Assembly (NCBI GenBank): GCA_964405325.1
Contig: CAYONM010000032.1
Location: 1 to 23,722, forward strand
Direction of reading: 5' to 3'
Length of the DNA stretch: 23,722 bases
From: CAYONM01 sp964405325
GTDB taxonomy: Bacteria; Planctomycetota; UBA11346
Part shown: in pieces, positions 8,302 to 15,286 of the stretch
Layout of the letters: the number at the start of each line of letters is the position of its first letter
Position numbering within the stretch: the stretch's first letter is position 1
Notes under the pieces: model-generated
What the model saw: only the letters and a program-made list of their open reading frames with translations
Database searches by the model: none
Told to the model about the DNA's origin: nothing
Translations under genes and position numbers: made by a program

Positions 8302-9522
8302 ATGGTGTTGCGAGAACTCGTCCACAGCGTGTCCTTGGACGGCGTCAAATACGAAATCCGTGGTACCTTGGCCCAGCGTGCTCACGAATTGGAACTGGCC
8401 GGCAATGAGATCCTCAAGCTGAATATTGGCAATCCGGGCCTGTTCGGCTTCCGTATGCCCGAGACCATGCGCCGGGCCATTGTCGAGAATCTCGCTACCT
8501 CCGATGCCTACGTGCATCAGAAGGGTATTTTCCCGGCGCGTGAGGCGGTGGTCATGCGGCTGCAGGGTCGCGGTATCATGGATGTGACTGCCGAAGAGGT
8601 GCTGATTGGCAACGGTGTTTCCGAGTTGATCGTGATGTGCATGAAGGCGCTGCTGAATCCCGGTGACGAGGTGTTGGTGCCGGCTCCGGATTATCCGCTG
8701 TGGACCGCCTCGGTGATGATGCATGGTGGTAAAGTGGTGCCGTATCAGTGTTTGCCGGAAAACGACTTCCTGCCCGATGTGGCGAGCATGGAGCAGCAGA
8801 TCACCGGTCGCACCCGTGCCATCGTGGTGATCAATCCCAACAATCCCACGGGCCGTTGTTATCCGCCCGAGGTCCTGCGCGATATCGCTCAGTTGGCAGA
8901 AAAGCATGGTCTGGTGGTGTTTGCCGACGAGATCTACGATGAAATCCTCTACAATGGCGCCAGTTTCACGCCCATGGCCACGCTGGCCACCAAGACCCTG
9001 TGCTGCTCCTTCAATGGTCTCAGCAAGATTTACCGTGCTTGCGGTTTCCGGGTGGGCTGGGTGTCCTTCAGTGGCGAAAAAGACCACGCTCGTGGCTATT
9101 TGAAAGCCGTCGAATTGCTGGCGGCGCTGCGGCTGTGTGCCAATGTGCCTGGGCAGTGGGCGGTGCAGACCGCTTTAGGTGGCTATCAGTCGATTTTCGA
9201 TTTGACCGCCCCTGGCGGCCGCTTGTATGAGAGTCGTCTTGCTGCCATGGAGTGCATTGCGCAGAGCAAATATCTGTCGCTGGTCGAACCAGAAGGCGCT
9301 CTCTACGGTTTTGTCAAGGTGGATACCGATATCCTGCCGGAATTCGACGACGAGCAATTCGGTCTGGACCTGTTGGAGCGCAAGCACGTGCTGATCGCGC
9401 CAGGCTCCAGTTTCAACGTGCCGTATCGCAACCATTTCCGCATCACCATGCTGCCGGAGCCGGATGTCATGCGCGAGGTGTTTCGCCGGATGGAGGTGGT
9501 GTTGGATGAGTATGCGGCATAG
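8302..9522 (+). CDS. alaA: glutamate-pyruvate (alanine) aminotransferase AlaA
   Basis: A PLP-dependent class I aminotransferase of 406 residues that makes alanine from pyruvate and glutamate. Family landmarks are in order: NIGNPG near 41-46, the INPNNPTG cofactor motif at 177-184, ADEIYD with the pyridine-binding aspartate at 209, and GLSKIYRACGFRVGW with the Schiff-base lysine at 242. The C-terminal GSSFNVPYRNHFRIT carries the substrate-carboxylate arginine. The length and the phrases KGIFPAR and VLIGNGVSELI match the AlaA/AlaC-like branch rather than AspC. An AAGGAG ribosome-binding site at 8289-8294 supports the start. The upstream hairpin suggests leader-level control. Confidence 0.9.
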   Translation: MVLRELVHSVSLDGVKYEIRGTLAQRAHELELAGNEILKLNIGNPGLFGFRMPETMRRAIVENLATSDAYVHQKGIFPAREAVVMRLQGRGIMDVTAEEVLIGNGVSELIVMCMKALLNPGDEVLVPAPDYPLWTASVMMHGGKVVPYQCLPENDFLPDVASMEQQITGRTRAIVVINPNNPTGRCYPPEVLRDIAQLAEKHGLVVFADEIYDEILYNGASFTPMATLATKTLCCSFNGLSKIYRACGFRVGWVSFSGEKDHARGYLKAVELLAALRLCANVPGQWAVQTALGGYQSIFDLTAPGGRLYESRLAAMECIAQSKYLSLVEPEGALYGFVKVDTDILPEFDDEQFGLDLLERKHVLIAPGSSFNVPYRNHFRITMLPEPDVMREVFRRMEVVLDEYAA

Positions 9523-9615
9523 CTCCAAAACTGCTTTCGTAGCGGCGTCAGCGGCACGGGGCCGTTGGATGCTAAAGGTGGTCCGTTGTTTGACTGGGTC
9601 TCGCTGATGCTTTGG

Positions 9616-9631
9616 TGGCACGCCCGGTGCT
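9616..9631 (+). promoter_or_regulatory. candidate sigma-54 (-24/-12) promoter before hemX-hemA
   Basis: The sequence TGGCACGCCCGGTGCT matches the consensus TGGCACG-N4-TTGCW at every specified base but one (G for the first T of TTGC). The essential GG and GC dinucleotides have the correct spacing. The predicted transcript start is close to 9642, only a few bases before the ATG at 9646, which would leave almost no leader. That closeness, and the GC-rich background, leave chance as a real alternative. No upstream activator site was identified. Confidence 0.35.
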
Positions 9632-9645
9632 GTTAGGCTGGGTCG

Positions 9646-10446
9646 ATGCATATCGCCGCCGTGGTTCTGCTGATCCTCTCCGGGCTGTGCTTCTGCGCCG
9701 CCGGTGTGTTGCGTTGGCGGCACCTCACTGCGCCGGATCGGCATGTGGAGGGAGGGCGCATCACCTGGCTGGGCATGGGCCTGCTTTCGGCCAGCGTGGT
9801 GTGTTCGCTGATCGATGGCCAGCATGTGCGTTTCCTTTCCGCCGGACTGTCGGCCTGGGCAGCGGCGGCAGCCGCAATCTTCTTGACCGGTTTCCTGCGT
9901 CGGCCGGGGCCGACCCTGTTCGCTCTGCCCGCCGGTGGCCTGGCGCTCCTGGGCGCCGGTTTGGCTTTGTTGGAGCAACCGCAGCAGGGGGATGAGCCTC
10001 TGGCCGTGCTGGCGATATTGCATGTGCTCTTTATGGCCGGCTACACCGCGGCCATGCTGGTGGCCGGTTCCGGTGCCGGCTTGTATCTCATGGCGGCCCG
10101 GCAATTGAAGCGGGCGGACAAACGTGGTCTGGCGCTTCCGAGTCTGCCCTTTTGCTGTCGGGTATTTGAGATCGCCCTGGTGGTGGCAGCGGCGCTTTTA
10201 ATCGGCGGCGTCGCCATTGGCGGCGTCGCCATCAGTGGCGCGCAGATGCGCATGCAACCGGATTTTACCCTGGCGACGCCAATTCCAGTGTTGGCGGTGA
10301 TCAATCTACTGGGTATCAGCGCGCTGTTGGCGGTACAGCTCTACGGTCATTTACCACGACGGCGGCAAGCGCACGGCATTCTGGCTCTGGAGGTGGTGGT
10401 GGCGTTGACGCTGATCGTCTTGTTCATGGATGCTGCCCATGGCTGA
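9646..10446 (+). CDS. HemX/CcsA-like integral membrane protein (cytochrome c assembly family)
   Basis: A strongly hydrophobic 266-residue protein with about eight predicted membrane helices, starting with one at residues 3-22. The layout matches the HemX/YpjD/CcsA-like cytochrome c assembly family, although I do not see the WWD haem-handling motif of true CcsA. It overlaps the start of hemA by 8 bases, so the two are co-translated. HemX-type proteins next to hemA influence glutamyl-tRNA reductase level or haem handling in other bacteria; that role is inferred here from context. No good ribosome-binding site precedes the ATG. A 15-bp in-frame tandem repeat lies in a late helix. Confidence 0.72.
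   Translation: MHIAAVVLLILSGLCFCAAGVLRWRHLTAPDRHVEGGRITWLGMGLLSASVVCSLIDGQHVRFLSAGLSAWAAAAAAIFLTGFLRRPGPTLFALPAGGLALLGAGLALLEQPQQGDEPLAVLAILHVLFMAGYTAAMLVAGSGAGLYLMAARQLKRADKRGLALPSLPFCCRVFEIALVVAAALLIGGVAIGGVAISGAQMRMQPDFTLATPIPVLAVINLLGISALLAVQLYGHLPRRRQAHGILALEVVVALTLIVLFMDAAHG
10204..10233 (+). repeat. 15-bp in-frame tandem duplication in the HemX-like gene
   Basis: The unit GGCGGCGTCGCCATT (10204-10218) is repeated at 10219-10233 with a single third-position change. It encodes GGVAIGGVAI in a late membrane helix, so it lengthens that hydrophobic segment by five residues. Such a GC-rich repeat is prone to slippage. Confidence 0.85.
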
Positions 10447-11701
10447 ACTGTGGGTGGTCGGCTGGGATCATCACTGTTCGCCGGTGGAATTGCGCGAGCG
10501 GATGGTGGTGACGGCAAGCGATCAGGAGCGATTATTGCAGGCCTTGTGCGCAGTGGAGCCGGTGTCCGAAGCGGTCCTGTTGAGCACTTGCAATCGCACC
10601 GAATGCTATCTCGCTGGTGAAGCAGCGGCCGAACAGGCGGCGCTGCACTTGTTGGCCGCGGAGATGGGTGTTCCTGACGACGAATTGCGCACGCATGCCT
10701 TTGTGTACCACGATGCAGCGGCGGTGCGGCATTTGTTCCGGGTGATCGGCAGTTTGGAGAGCATGGTGTTGGGTGAATATCAGATCCAGCATCAGGTGAA
10801 GCAGGCCTTTGAAGCAGCGCAGGCGGCGCAGGCCGCTGGGAAGCGGCTGAGCGCCCTGTTTCAGCGGGCCCTGGCCGTGGGCAAGCAGATCCGCAATCGT
10901 ACTGGTATCGGCGAGCACAAGACCTCGATTGCTTCGGTGGCAGTGGATCTGGCGCAGCACATCCACGGTGATCTGCGGCGAAAACGCCTGCTTGTCTGCG
11001 GTGCTGGCGAAATGGCCGAATTGGCGGTGACCCACCTGCTGGAGCACGGCGTGCATCAGGTGGCGGTGGTCAACCGTTCGCGCGAGCGCGCTGAGACGCT
11101 GGCCCAAGTACACGAGCACCCGGATATCGCGCTGACGGTGCACGACTGGCTGGAATTGGAGCATCTGATTCCCGCCAATGACATCATCATCAGTTCCACC
11201 GCGGCACCGCATGCGGTGTTGACCACCGAGCTGCTGGCCCGCGTTAGTTGCAAGCGTCGGGAGCCATTGATGGTGATCGATCTGGCTGTGCCGCGCGATG
11301 TCGAGGCGTCCGCCGGTGAGCTGGACAATGTCTATCTCTACAATATCGACCATCTTGACAGTATCGTTGCCGATTATCGTGATCGTCGAGCGGCTGAAGT
11401 CGGGGCTGCCGAGGAGGTGATCGAGGAGTGCACAGCGTATTTCCTGCGTCAGAGCAACCGTCAGAGCAACGAACTGTTGGCTGCCGTCGCTCGCGCGTTT
11501 GTTGGCGAGGTGGAGGTGGAGCATCAGCGCCTGTGCAAGCGGCTTGGCCTGGACGAGGTGCATGCGAAGGAGGCTCGCCAAGCGTTGGACCGTTTGGCGG
11601 GTAAGTTGCGGCACCGTTTATTGACGCTCTGTAAGGACCATCCCGAGGATCCGGAGGTGGCGGGCCTGGTGATGGAGTTGATTCGGGAATCAGATCGCTG
11701 A
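10439..11701 (+). CDS. hemA: glutamyl-tRNA reductase HemA
   Basis: The enzyme reduces glutamyl-tRNA to glutamate-1-semialdehyde with NADPH, the first committed step of C5 tetrapyrrole synthesis. The start chosen (ATG at 10439) gives 420 residues, the usual length. The catalytic cysteine is C51 in LLSTCNRTE. The SLESMVLGEYQIQHQVK block follows at about 102-118, then a Rossmann NADPH domain with LLVCGAGEMAEL and VVNRSRERAE, and a C-terminal helical dimerisation domain. An earlier ATG at 10430 is possible. The start overlaps the hemX-like stop by 8 bases. In many gammaproteobacteria hemA is followed by prfA; here it ends the transcription unit, facing mscS. Confidence 0.93.
   Translation: MAELWVVGWDHHCSPVELRERMVVTASDQERLLQALCAVEPVSEAVLLSTCNRTECYLAGEAAAEQAALHLLAAEMGVPDDELRTHAFVYHDAAAVRHLFRVIGSLESMVLGEYQIQHQVKQAFEAAQAAQAAGKRLSALFQRALAVGKQIRNRTGIGEHKTSIASVAVDLAQHIHGDLRRKRLLVCGAGEMAELAVTHLLEHGVHQVAVVNRSRERAETLAQVHEHPDIALTVHDWLELEHLIPANDIIISSTAAPHAVLTTELLARVSCKRREPLMVIDLAVPRDVEASAGELDNVYLYNIDHLDSIVADYRDRRAAEVGAAEEVIEECTAYFLRQSNRQSNELLAAVARAFVGEVEVEHQRLCKRLGLDEVHAKEARQALDRLAGKLRHRLLTLCKDHPEDPEVAGLVMELIRESDR
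11447..11470 (+). repeat. 12-bp in-frame tandem duplication in hemA
   Basis: CGTCAGAGCAAC occurs twice head to tail (11447-11458 and 11459-11470), encoding RQSNRQSN between the NADPH-binding and dimerisation domains, where an insertion is likely to be tolerated. Confidence 0.85.
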
Positions 11702-11744
11702 CGGGTGTGACCGTGGCATGATGTAAGCGATCGACTGTTGGACG

Positions 11745-11763
11745 GGCCTGCTTCGACGCAGCC
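11745..11763. terminator. weak hairpin between convergent hemA and mscS
   Basis: GGCCTGC (11745-11751) pairs with GCAGCC (11758-11763) with one bulged base, followed on the plus strand by TTGTTGGGTTT. It sits in the 107-base gap between convergent hemA and mscS. The stem is short and the T-run is interrupted, so this is a weak candidate. Confidence 0.25.
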
Positions 11764-11808
11764 TTGTTGGGTTTGCGACGGGAAAGGTCCGGGTTCAACA
11801 CGCTGCGG

Positions 11809-12735
11809 TTACACGCTCGCTGACGAGCCAGGCGGGTTGGTTGGATCGGGATTATTTGGAAATTCGATCACCTGACGATGGGTTTGAACACCGCGGTCGC
11901 GGAAGCTGCGGACCAGGCGGCGGCGCATATCGGCCTTCAGGTACCAGGCGTTTTGTGGCGATTCTGCCCAAGCCGCCAGCCAGCAGGTGACCCGATCGGC
12001 GGCCAGGTCCCAGACCCACAACTGGGGTTCTTCGGCAGCACGGAAATGCTCGCTGGCGGTGGCGGCGGCCAAGGCCAGCTCTTCGATCTCGTCCAGGTCC
12101 TGATGGTAATCCACCGAGAAGACCACCGTCGCCCACAGGTAGTGGTCACGGTGCGAGAAATTCTCGATTTCCTTGTTCAGCATTGCGGAATTCGGCACCA
12201 CGTAACGGCGCCAGTCCCAGACCTTGATCACCGTGTGGGTCATGGTGATGTCTTCGACCGTGCCGTATTTGTCGTCGATCATGACGGTATCGCCCAGCCT
12301 GATCTGTTGCGACAGGCTCATCACCACGCCGGCAAAGATGTTTTCCACCAAGGGCCTGGCGGCGATGCCGACCACCGCAGCTGCGATGGCAGTGACTACC
12401 GACAACATGGTTTGCGGAATATCGCCGAGGAAGGGGAAAACAGCAACCAGCAGGCCCAGGGTGATCAGCAGCAACATGGCCCCGCGGCTCATGATGCTGA
12501 AGCGATTCCGGACGCTGGTCCGGGCTACCTGCTTGGCAGTCTGGTTCGGGTTGTCCATGGGCGCGTCTTCGCCCACCGGTACGGCCATGGGATTGATGCG
12601 CGGGATGCGCGCCAAGCGGGCATCCCGAATGCGGGCGAGCAAGCGGCTCACCGTGTATCCGGTCGCCAGCGCTATCAGGATGACAGCCAGTGGCCAGACC
12701 AGGGTGTGAACCGTGGTGTACACCGTAGTCAGCAT
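11809..12735 (-). CDS. MscS-family mechanosensitive channel
   Basis: A 308-residue channel from the ATG at 12735; longer frames upstream only add a non-conserved basic stretch. Helix 1 is near residues 8-30, then a second hydrophobic pair, then the pore-lining helix with small residues (VTAIAAAVVGIAARPLVENIFAGVV in part, about 122-146). The cytoplasmic beta domain follows, with IRLGDTVMIDDKYGTVEDI and YVVPNSAMLNKEIENFS, the classic MscS signature. MscS channels open under membrane tension on hypo-osmotic shock and release small solutes. The start codon overlaps the ehuA stop by one base (TGATG), which couples it to the ectoine uptake genes and suggests a role in ectoine release. Selectivity cannot be read from the sequence. 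Confidence 0.9.
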   Translation of the reverse strand: MLTTVYTTVHTLVWPLAVILIALATGYTVSRLLARIRDARLARIPRINPMAVPVGEDAPMDNPNQTAKQVARTSVRNRFSIMSRGAMLLLITLGLLVAVFPFLGDIPQTMLSVVTAIAAAVVGIAARPLVENIFAGVVMSLSQQIRLGDTVMIDDKYGTVEDITMTHTVIKVWDWRRYVVPNSAMLNKEIENFSHRDHYLWATVVFSVDYHQDLDEIEELALAAATASEHFRAAEEPQLWVWDLAADRVTCWLAAWAESPQNAWYLKADMRRRLVRSFRDRGVQTHRQVIEFPNNPDPTNPPGSSASV

Positions 12736-13496
12736 CAGCTGAGGGCTCCAAGGAATTGTTTGATCCGGGCCGTGCCCGGCCGGTCGAGGATCTCGTCCGG
12801 TGAGCCCTGTTCTACCAGCAGTCCGCCGTCGAGAAAGCACACCCGGTCAGCGATGGCACGGACCACATCCATCTGATGGGTCACCAGCAGCATGGTCATG
12901 TCCTCGCGGCTGGCCAGATCGCGGATCACGGTCAGGACCTCGCCTACCAGCTCGGGATCCAGGGCGCTGGTGGGTTCGTCGAAGAGCATGATATCCGGCT
13001 GCATGGCCAGGGCACGGGCGATGGCGACGCGCTGCTTCTGGCCACCAGAGAGCTGGTCGGGCCAGGCCTCGGCTTTGTCGGCCAGGCCCACCTGGTCCAG
13101 CAGTTCCACTGCCCGGTCGCGCGCCTGCTTTGTCTGGCAGAGCCCGGTCTGCACCGGTGCCAGGGTCAGGTTGTCCAGCACCCGCAGGTGCGGAAACAGA
13201 TGGAAGTGCTGGAACACCATGCCGACCCGGCGGCGCAGGTGGTGTTGTCGCTTGCGGCCGGCTCGATCCAGATGCGCGCCGTTTTCCCACATCGCTTCGC
13301 CATCAATGGCAATACGCCCGGCGTCAGGGGATTCCAGAGTCATCAGCAGGCGTAGGATGGTACTTTTGCCCGAGCCCGAGGGCCCGATCAGCGACAAGTG
13401 CTCACCGGCCGCCACTTCGAGGGAAAACCCCTGCAGTACCGGTACACCATCGAAGGCTTTGTGGATATCCTGAAAAATGATCTGGGGAGTGGTCAT
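12735..13496 (-). CDS. ehuA: ectoine/hydroxyectoine ABC transporter ATP-binding protein EhuA
   Basis: A 253-residue ATPase of the polar amino acid uptake class. Walker A is GPSGSGKST at 38-46, the Q-loop glutamine is residue 96 (VFQHFHLF), the signature is LSGGQKQR at 149-156, Walker B is IMLFDE at 169-174 followed by PTSALDPE, and the H-loop is in LLVTHQMDVV. The protein alone could be any GlnQ/HisP-type ATPase; the ectoine assignment comes from its place next to ehuB, ehuCD and ectABC on the same strand. An AAGGAA ribosome-binding sequence precedes the ATG. It is separated from the permease gene by 116 bases that include an 8-bp inverted repeat, and it overlaps mscS by one base. Confidence 0.85.
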   Translation of the reverse strand: MTTPQIIFQDIHKAFDGVPVLQGFSLEVAAGEHLSLIGPSGSGKSTILRLLMTLESPDAGRIAIDGEAMWENGAHLDRAGRKRQHHLRRRVGMVFQHFHLFPHLRVLDNLTLAPVQTGLCQTKQARDRAVELLDQVGLADKAEAWPDQLSGGQKQRVAIARALAMQPDIMLFDEPTSALDPELVGEVLTVIRDLASREDMTMLLVTHQMDVVRAIADRVCFLDGGLLVEQGSPDEILDRPGTARIKQFLGALS

Positions 13497-13525
13497 TCGG
13501 ATTCCTTTGTCTTTCTGGCGATCCC

Positions 13526-13598
13526 CTCAGAGCTCGGTCGGTGTGCTCTTTGTGAGTGTTCAAGAAGCACGGCAGTGAGGCTATCCGATCGCTCTGAG
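13526..13598. repeat. inverted repeat in the ehuCD-ehuA gap
   Basis: CTCAGAGC (13526-13533) and GCTCTGAG (13591-13598) are perfect complements 57 bases apart. They occupy most of the 116-base gap between the permease and ATPase genes. The structure could hold back or stabilise the transcript, but 8 bp over this distance may be chance. Confidence 0.3.
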
Positions 13599-13612
13599 AG
13601 GCAGGCCAATCA

Positions 13613-15067
13613 TCAACCATGGCGGACGGGCATGGATTTTTCCAGACGGCGAACCAGCCAGGAGCCGAGCAGCGCGAGAATCAGGAAGATGGCACCCACC
13701 AGGGTGAATGCTTCGATGCTGCGGAAATGGGTTGAGCTGATGCTGCGTGCGGCGGCAAGCATTTCGCCGACGGTGATGTAATACAGCAGCGGTGTTTCCT
13801 TGAACATCGACAACAAATAATTGCCCAGGGCCGGCAGGCAACGGGGCAGCGCCTGTGGCAGGAGGACCAGGTTGAAGGTCTGCAGGGGGCGCAGGCCCAA
13901 CGCGCGGGAGGCATCCAGCTGACCGGCAGGAATATCATCCAAGCCGGCGCGGTAGACTTCCATGGTGTAGGCGGAGATGTGGAGGCCCAGGCAGACGATG
14001 CCCACCAGCAGGGCCGGGGTCTGCAGGCCCAGCAGCGGTAGAGCGCCGTAGAACACCAGCATCAGCTGGGTCAAAAGCGGCGTTGATCGGATGAATTCCA
14101 CGCCCCAGCGAACCCAGGGGGCCAGGCTACGGACTCGCTGCAAGCCCGCCCAGAGCAGGCCCAGTCCCAGGGCCAGGGCGAAGCCGCCAGCGGTGGCCAG
14201 ACAGGTGACCCACAGGCCCTCGAGGATGGTCGGCAGGATCTTCCAGGCGAAGGACCAGTCCCACAGTGTCTGCCCCAAATGCTGCGCATGGAGCCAGCCG
14301 CGATACCACAGCAGGGGTGCTGTGATCAGGCCGGCCAGCACCAGGCAACCGAGGGCCATGGCGGCCCAGCGTGGATTGATCCAGGAAAAACAACGTCTGG
14401 CCAGATCGGCGAGTCGCGTGCCCCAGCGTTCGCGAAATTCGCGGCATTCCATTCGTCGCAGGGGCAGGATGAAGGCCATGCTGACGAGAAAATAGAGCAG
14501 CATGACGACGAGGTAGATTGTGAATTTATGCCCCGGCGCGTGGTCCGAGAGCAACCTGGCCTGGAACATCAGGTCGTGCAGATCGATGGCCACCATCAGC
14601 GCGGTCAATTTCAGTAATTCGATGCCGAGATTACCGGCTGGCGGCAGCATGGCCGGGATCGACTGTGGCAATTGTACCGTCGCCAGGATCTGCAGTCGGC
14701 TTAGGCCCAGCGCGCGGCCAGCCTCGAATTGCCCCTTGGGGACTGATTGCAAGGCACCGCGCACAATTTCCGCACCGTAGGCGCCACCATGGAGGCCCAG
14801 GACCAGCACGCCCACCACCCAGGCCGGCAGGTCGACGCCAAAGGTCGGTAAAACATAATAAAACCAGAAGAGCTGCACCAGTGCCGAGGTGCCACGAAAT
14901 ATCTCGACAAAGACTGTCGCCGGAATCCGCAGTGGTGCCGGTGCCGCGAAGCGCAGCAGGCCGGCTGACAGCGCCACGGGAATGGTGAGGGCACAGGCGC
15001 CAAAGAACACGCTGACGCTGATGAGCAGGCCATGCCAGAAATAGGGGAGGGTGTCGAGGAGGGTCAT
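13613..15067 (-). CDS. fused ectoine ABC permease (EhuC-EhuD in one chain)
   Basis: One uninterrupted reading frame of 484 residues (from the ATG at 15067) contains two complete amino-acid-type ABC permease domains. The first has its EAA loop at about 104-123 (VPKGQFEAGRALGL), the second at about 374-393 (IPAGQLDASRALGL). Single EhuC or EhuD proteins are about 215-220 residues. Between the domains is a basic segment (about 204-232) and then an extra hydrophobic helix (WAAMALGCLVLAGLITAPLL, about 234-253). The second domain then opens with WDWSFAWKILPTILEG, which looks like the natural N-terminus of EhuD. The extra helix would return the chain to the periplasmic side so that the second permease keeps its topology. 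A longer frame begins at 15118, but its first 17 residues look unlike a permease. The ectoine role is inferred from neighbours. Confidence 0.85.
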   Translation of the reverse strand: MTLLDTLPYFWHGLLISVSVFFGACALTIPVALSAGLLRFAAPAPLRIPATVFVEIFRGTSALVQLFWFYYVLPTFGVDLPAWVVGVLVLGLHGGAYGAEIVRGALQSVPKGQFEAGRALGLSRLQILATVQLPQSIPAMLPPAGNLGIELLKLTALMVAIDLHDLMFQARLLSDHAPGHKFTIYLVVMLLYFLVSMAFILPLRRMECREFRERWGTRLADLARRCFSWINPRWAAMALGCLVLAGLITAPLLWYRGWLHAQHLGQTLWDWSFAWKILPTILEGLWVTCLATAGGFALALGLGLLWAGLQRVRSLAPWVRWGVEFIRSTPLLTQLMLVFYGALPLLGLQTPALLVGIVCLGLHISAYTMEVYRAGLDDIPAGQLDASRALGLRPLQTFNLVLLPQALPRCLPALGNYLLSMFKETPLLYYITVGEMLAAARSISSTHFRSIEAFTLVGAIFLILALLGSWLVRRLEKSMPVRHG

Positions 15068-15106
15068 GGGCTGGATGAACGAGCTTCGTTGAAAGGAACA
15101 CAGCGG

Positions 15107-15138
15107 GCACAAAGGCACAAAGAGGTTTCAAAGAGGGG
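15107..15138 (+). repeat. GCACAAAG tandem and related CAAAG motifs in the ehuB-ehuCD gap
   Basis: GCACAAAG occurs twice in tandem (15107-15122), followed by a third, degenerate CAAAGAGG. On the other strand it reads as CTTTGTGC repeats. Short intergenic repeats with this kind of sequence occur in many proteobacterial genomes. The 219-base gap between ehuB and ehuCD is unusually large for this cluster and holds no gene I can support. Confidence 0.45.
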
Positions 15139-15286
15139 AGTGGCGGTGGACTGGTGTATACCCGTGCCGTGCCCTAGCCGTAATAGCATAATCATCGCGG
15201 TCTCTTGTCCTTGCGATGTCTGCCAGTCACGGGTGTCGAAAACTCGGTGCTTTGCTGCTCTCGTAAAAGAAACCAAAAGAAGCGAC

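Noticed and set aside
7726..9087. 453-codon minus-strand frame opposite the GNAT and alaA genes
   Set aside because: It spans two real genes and their gap, and its composition (many His, Gln, Gly) is that of a shadow frame.
12736..12840. 35-residue N-terminal extension of the MscS channel
   Set aside because: It lies inside ehuA and is basic and non-hydrophobic; the ATG at 12735 overlaps the ehuA stop in a standard coupled arrangement.
11878..12876. 332-codon plus-strand frame opposite mscS and ehuA
   Set aside because: Antisense shadow; the minus-strand MscS and EhuA motifs are clear.
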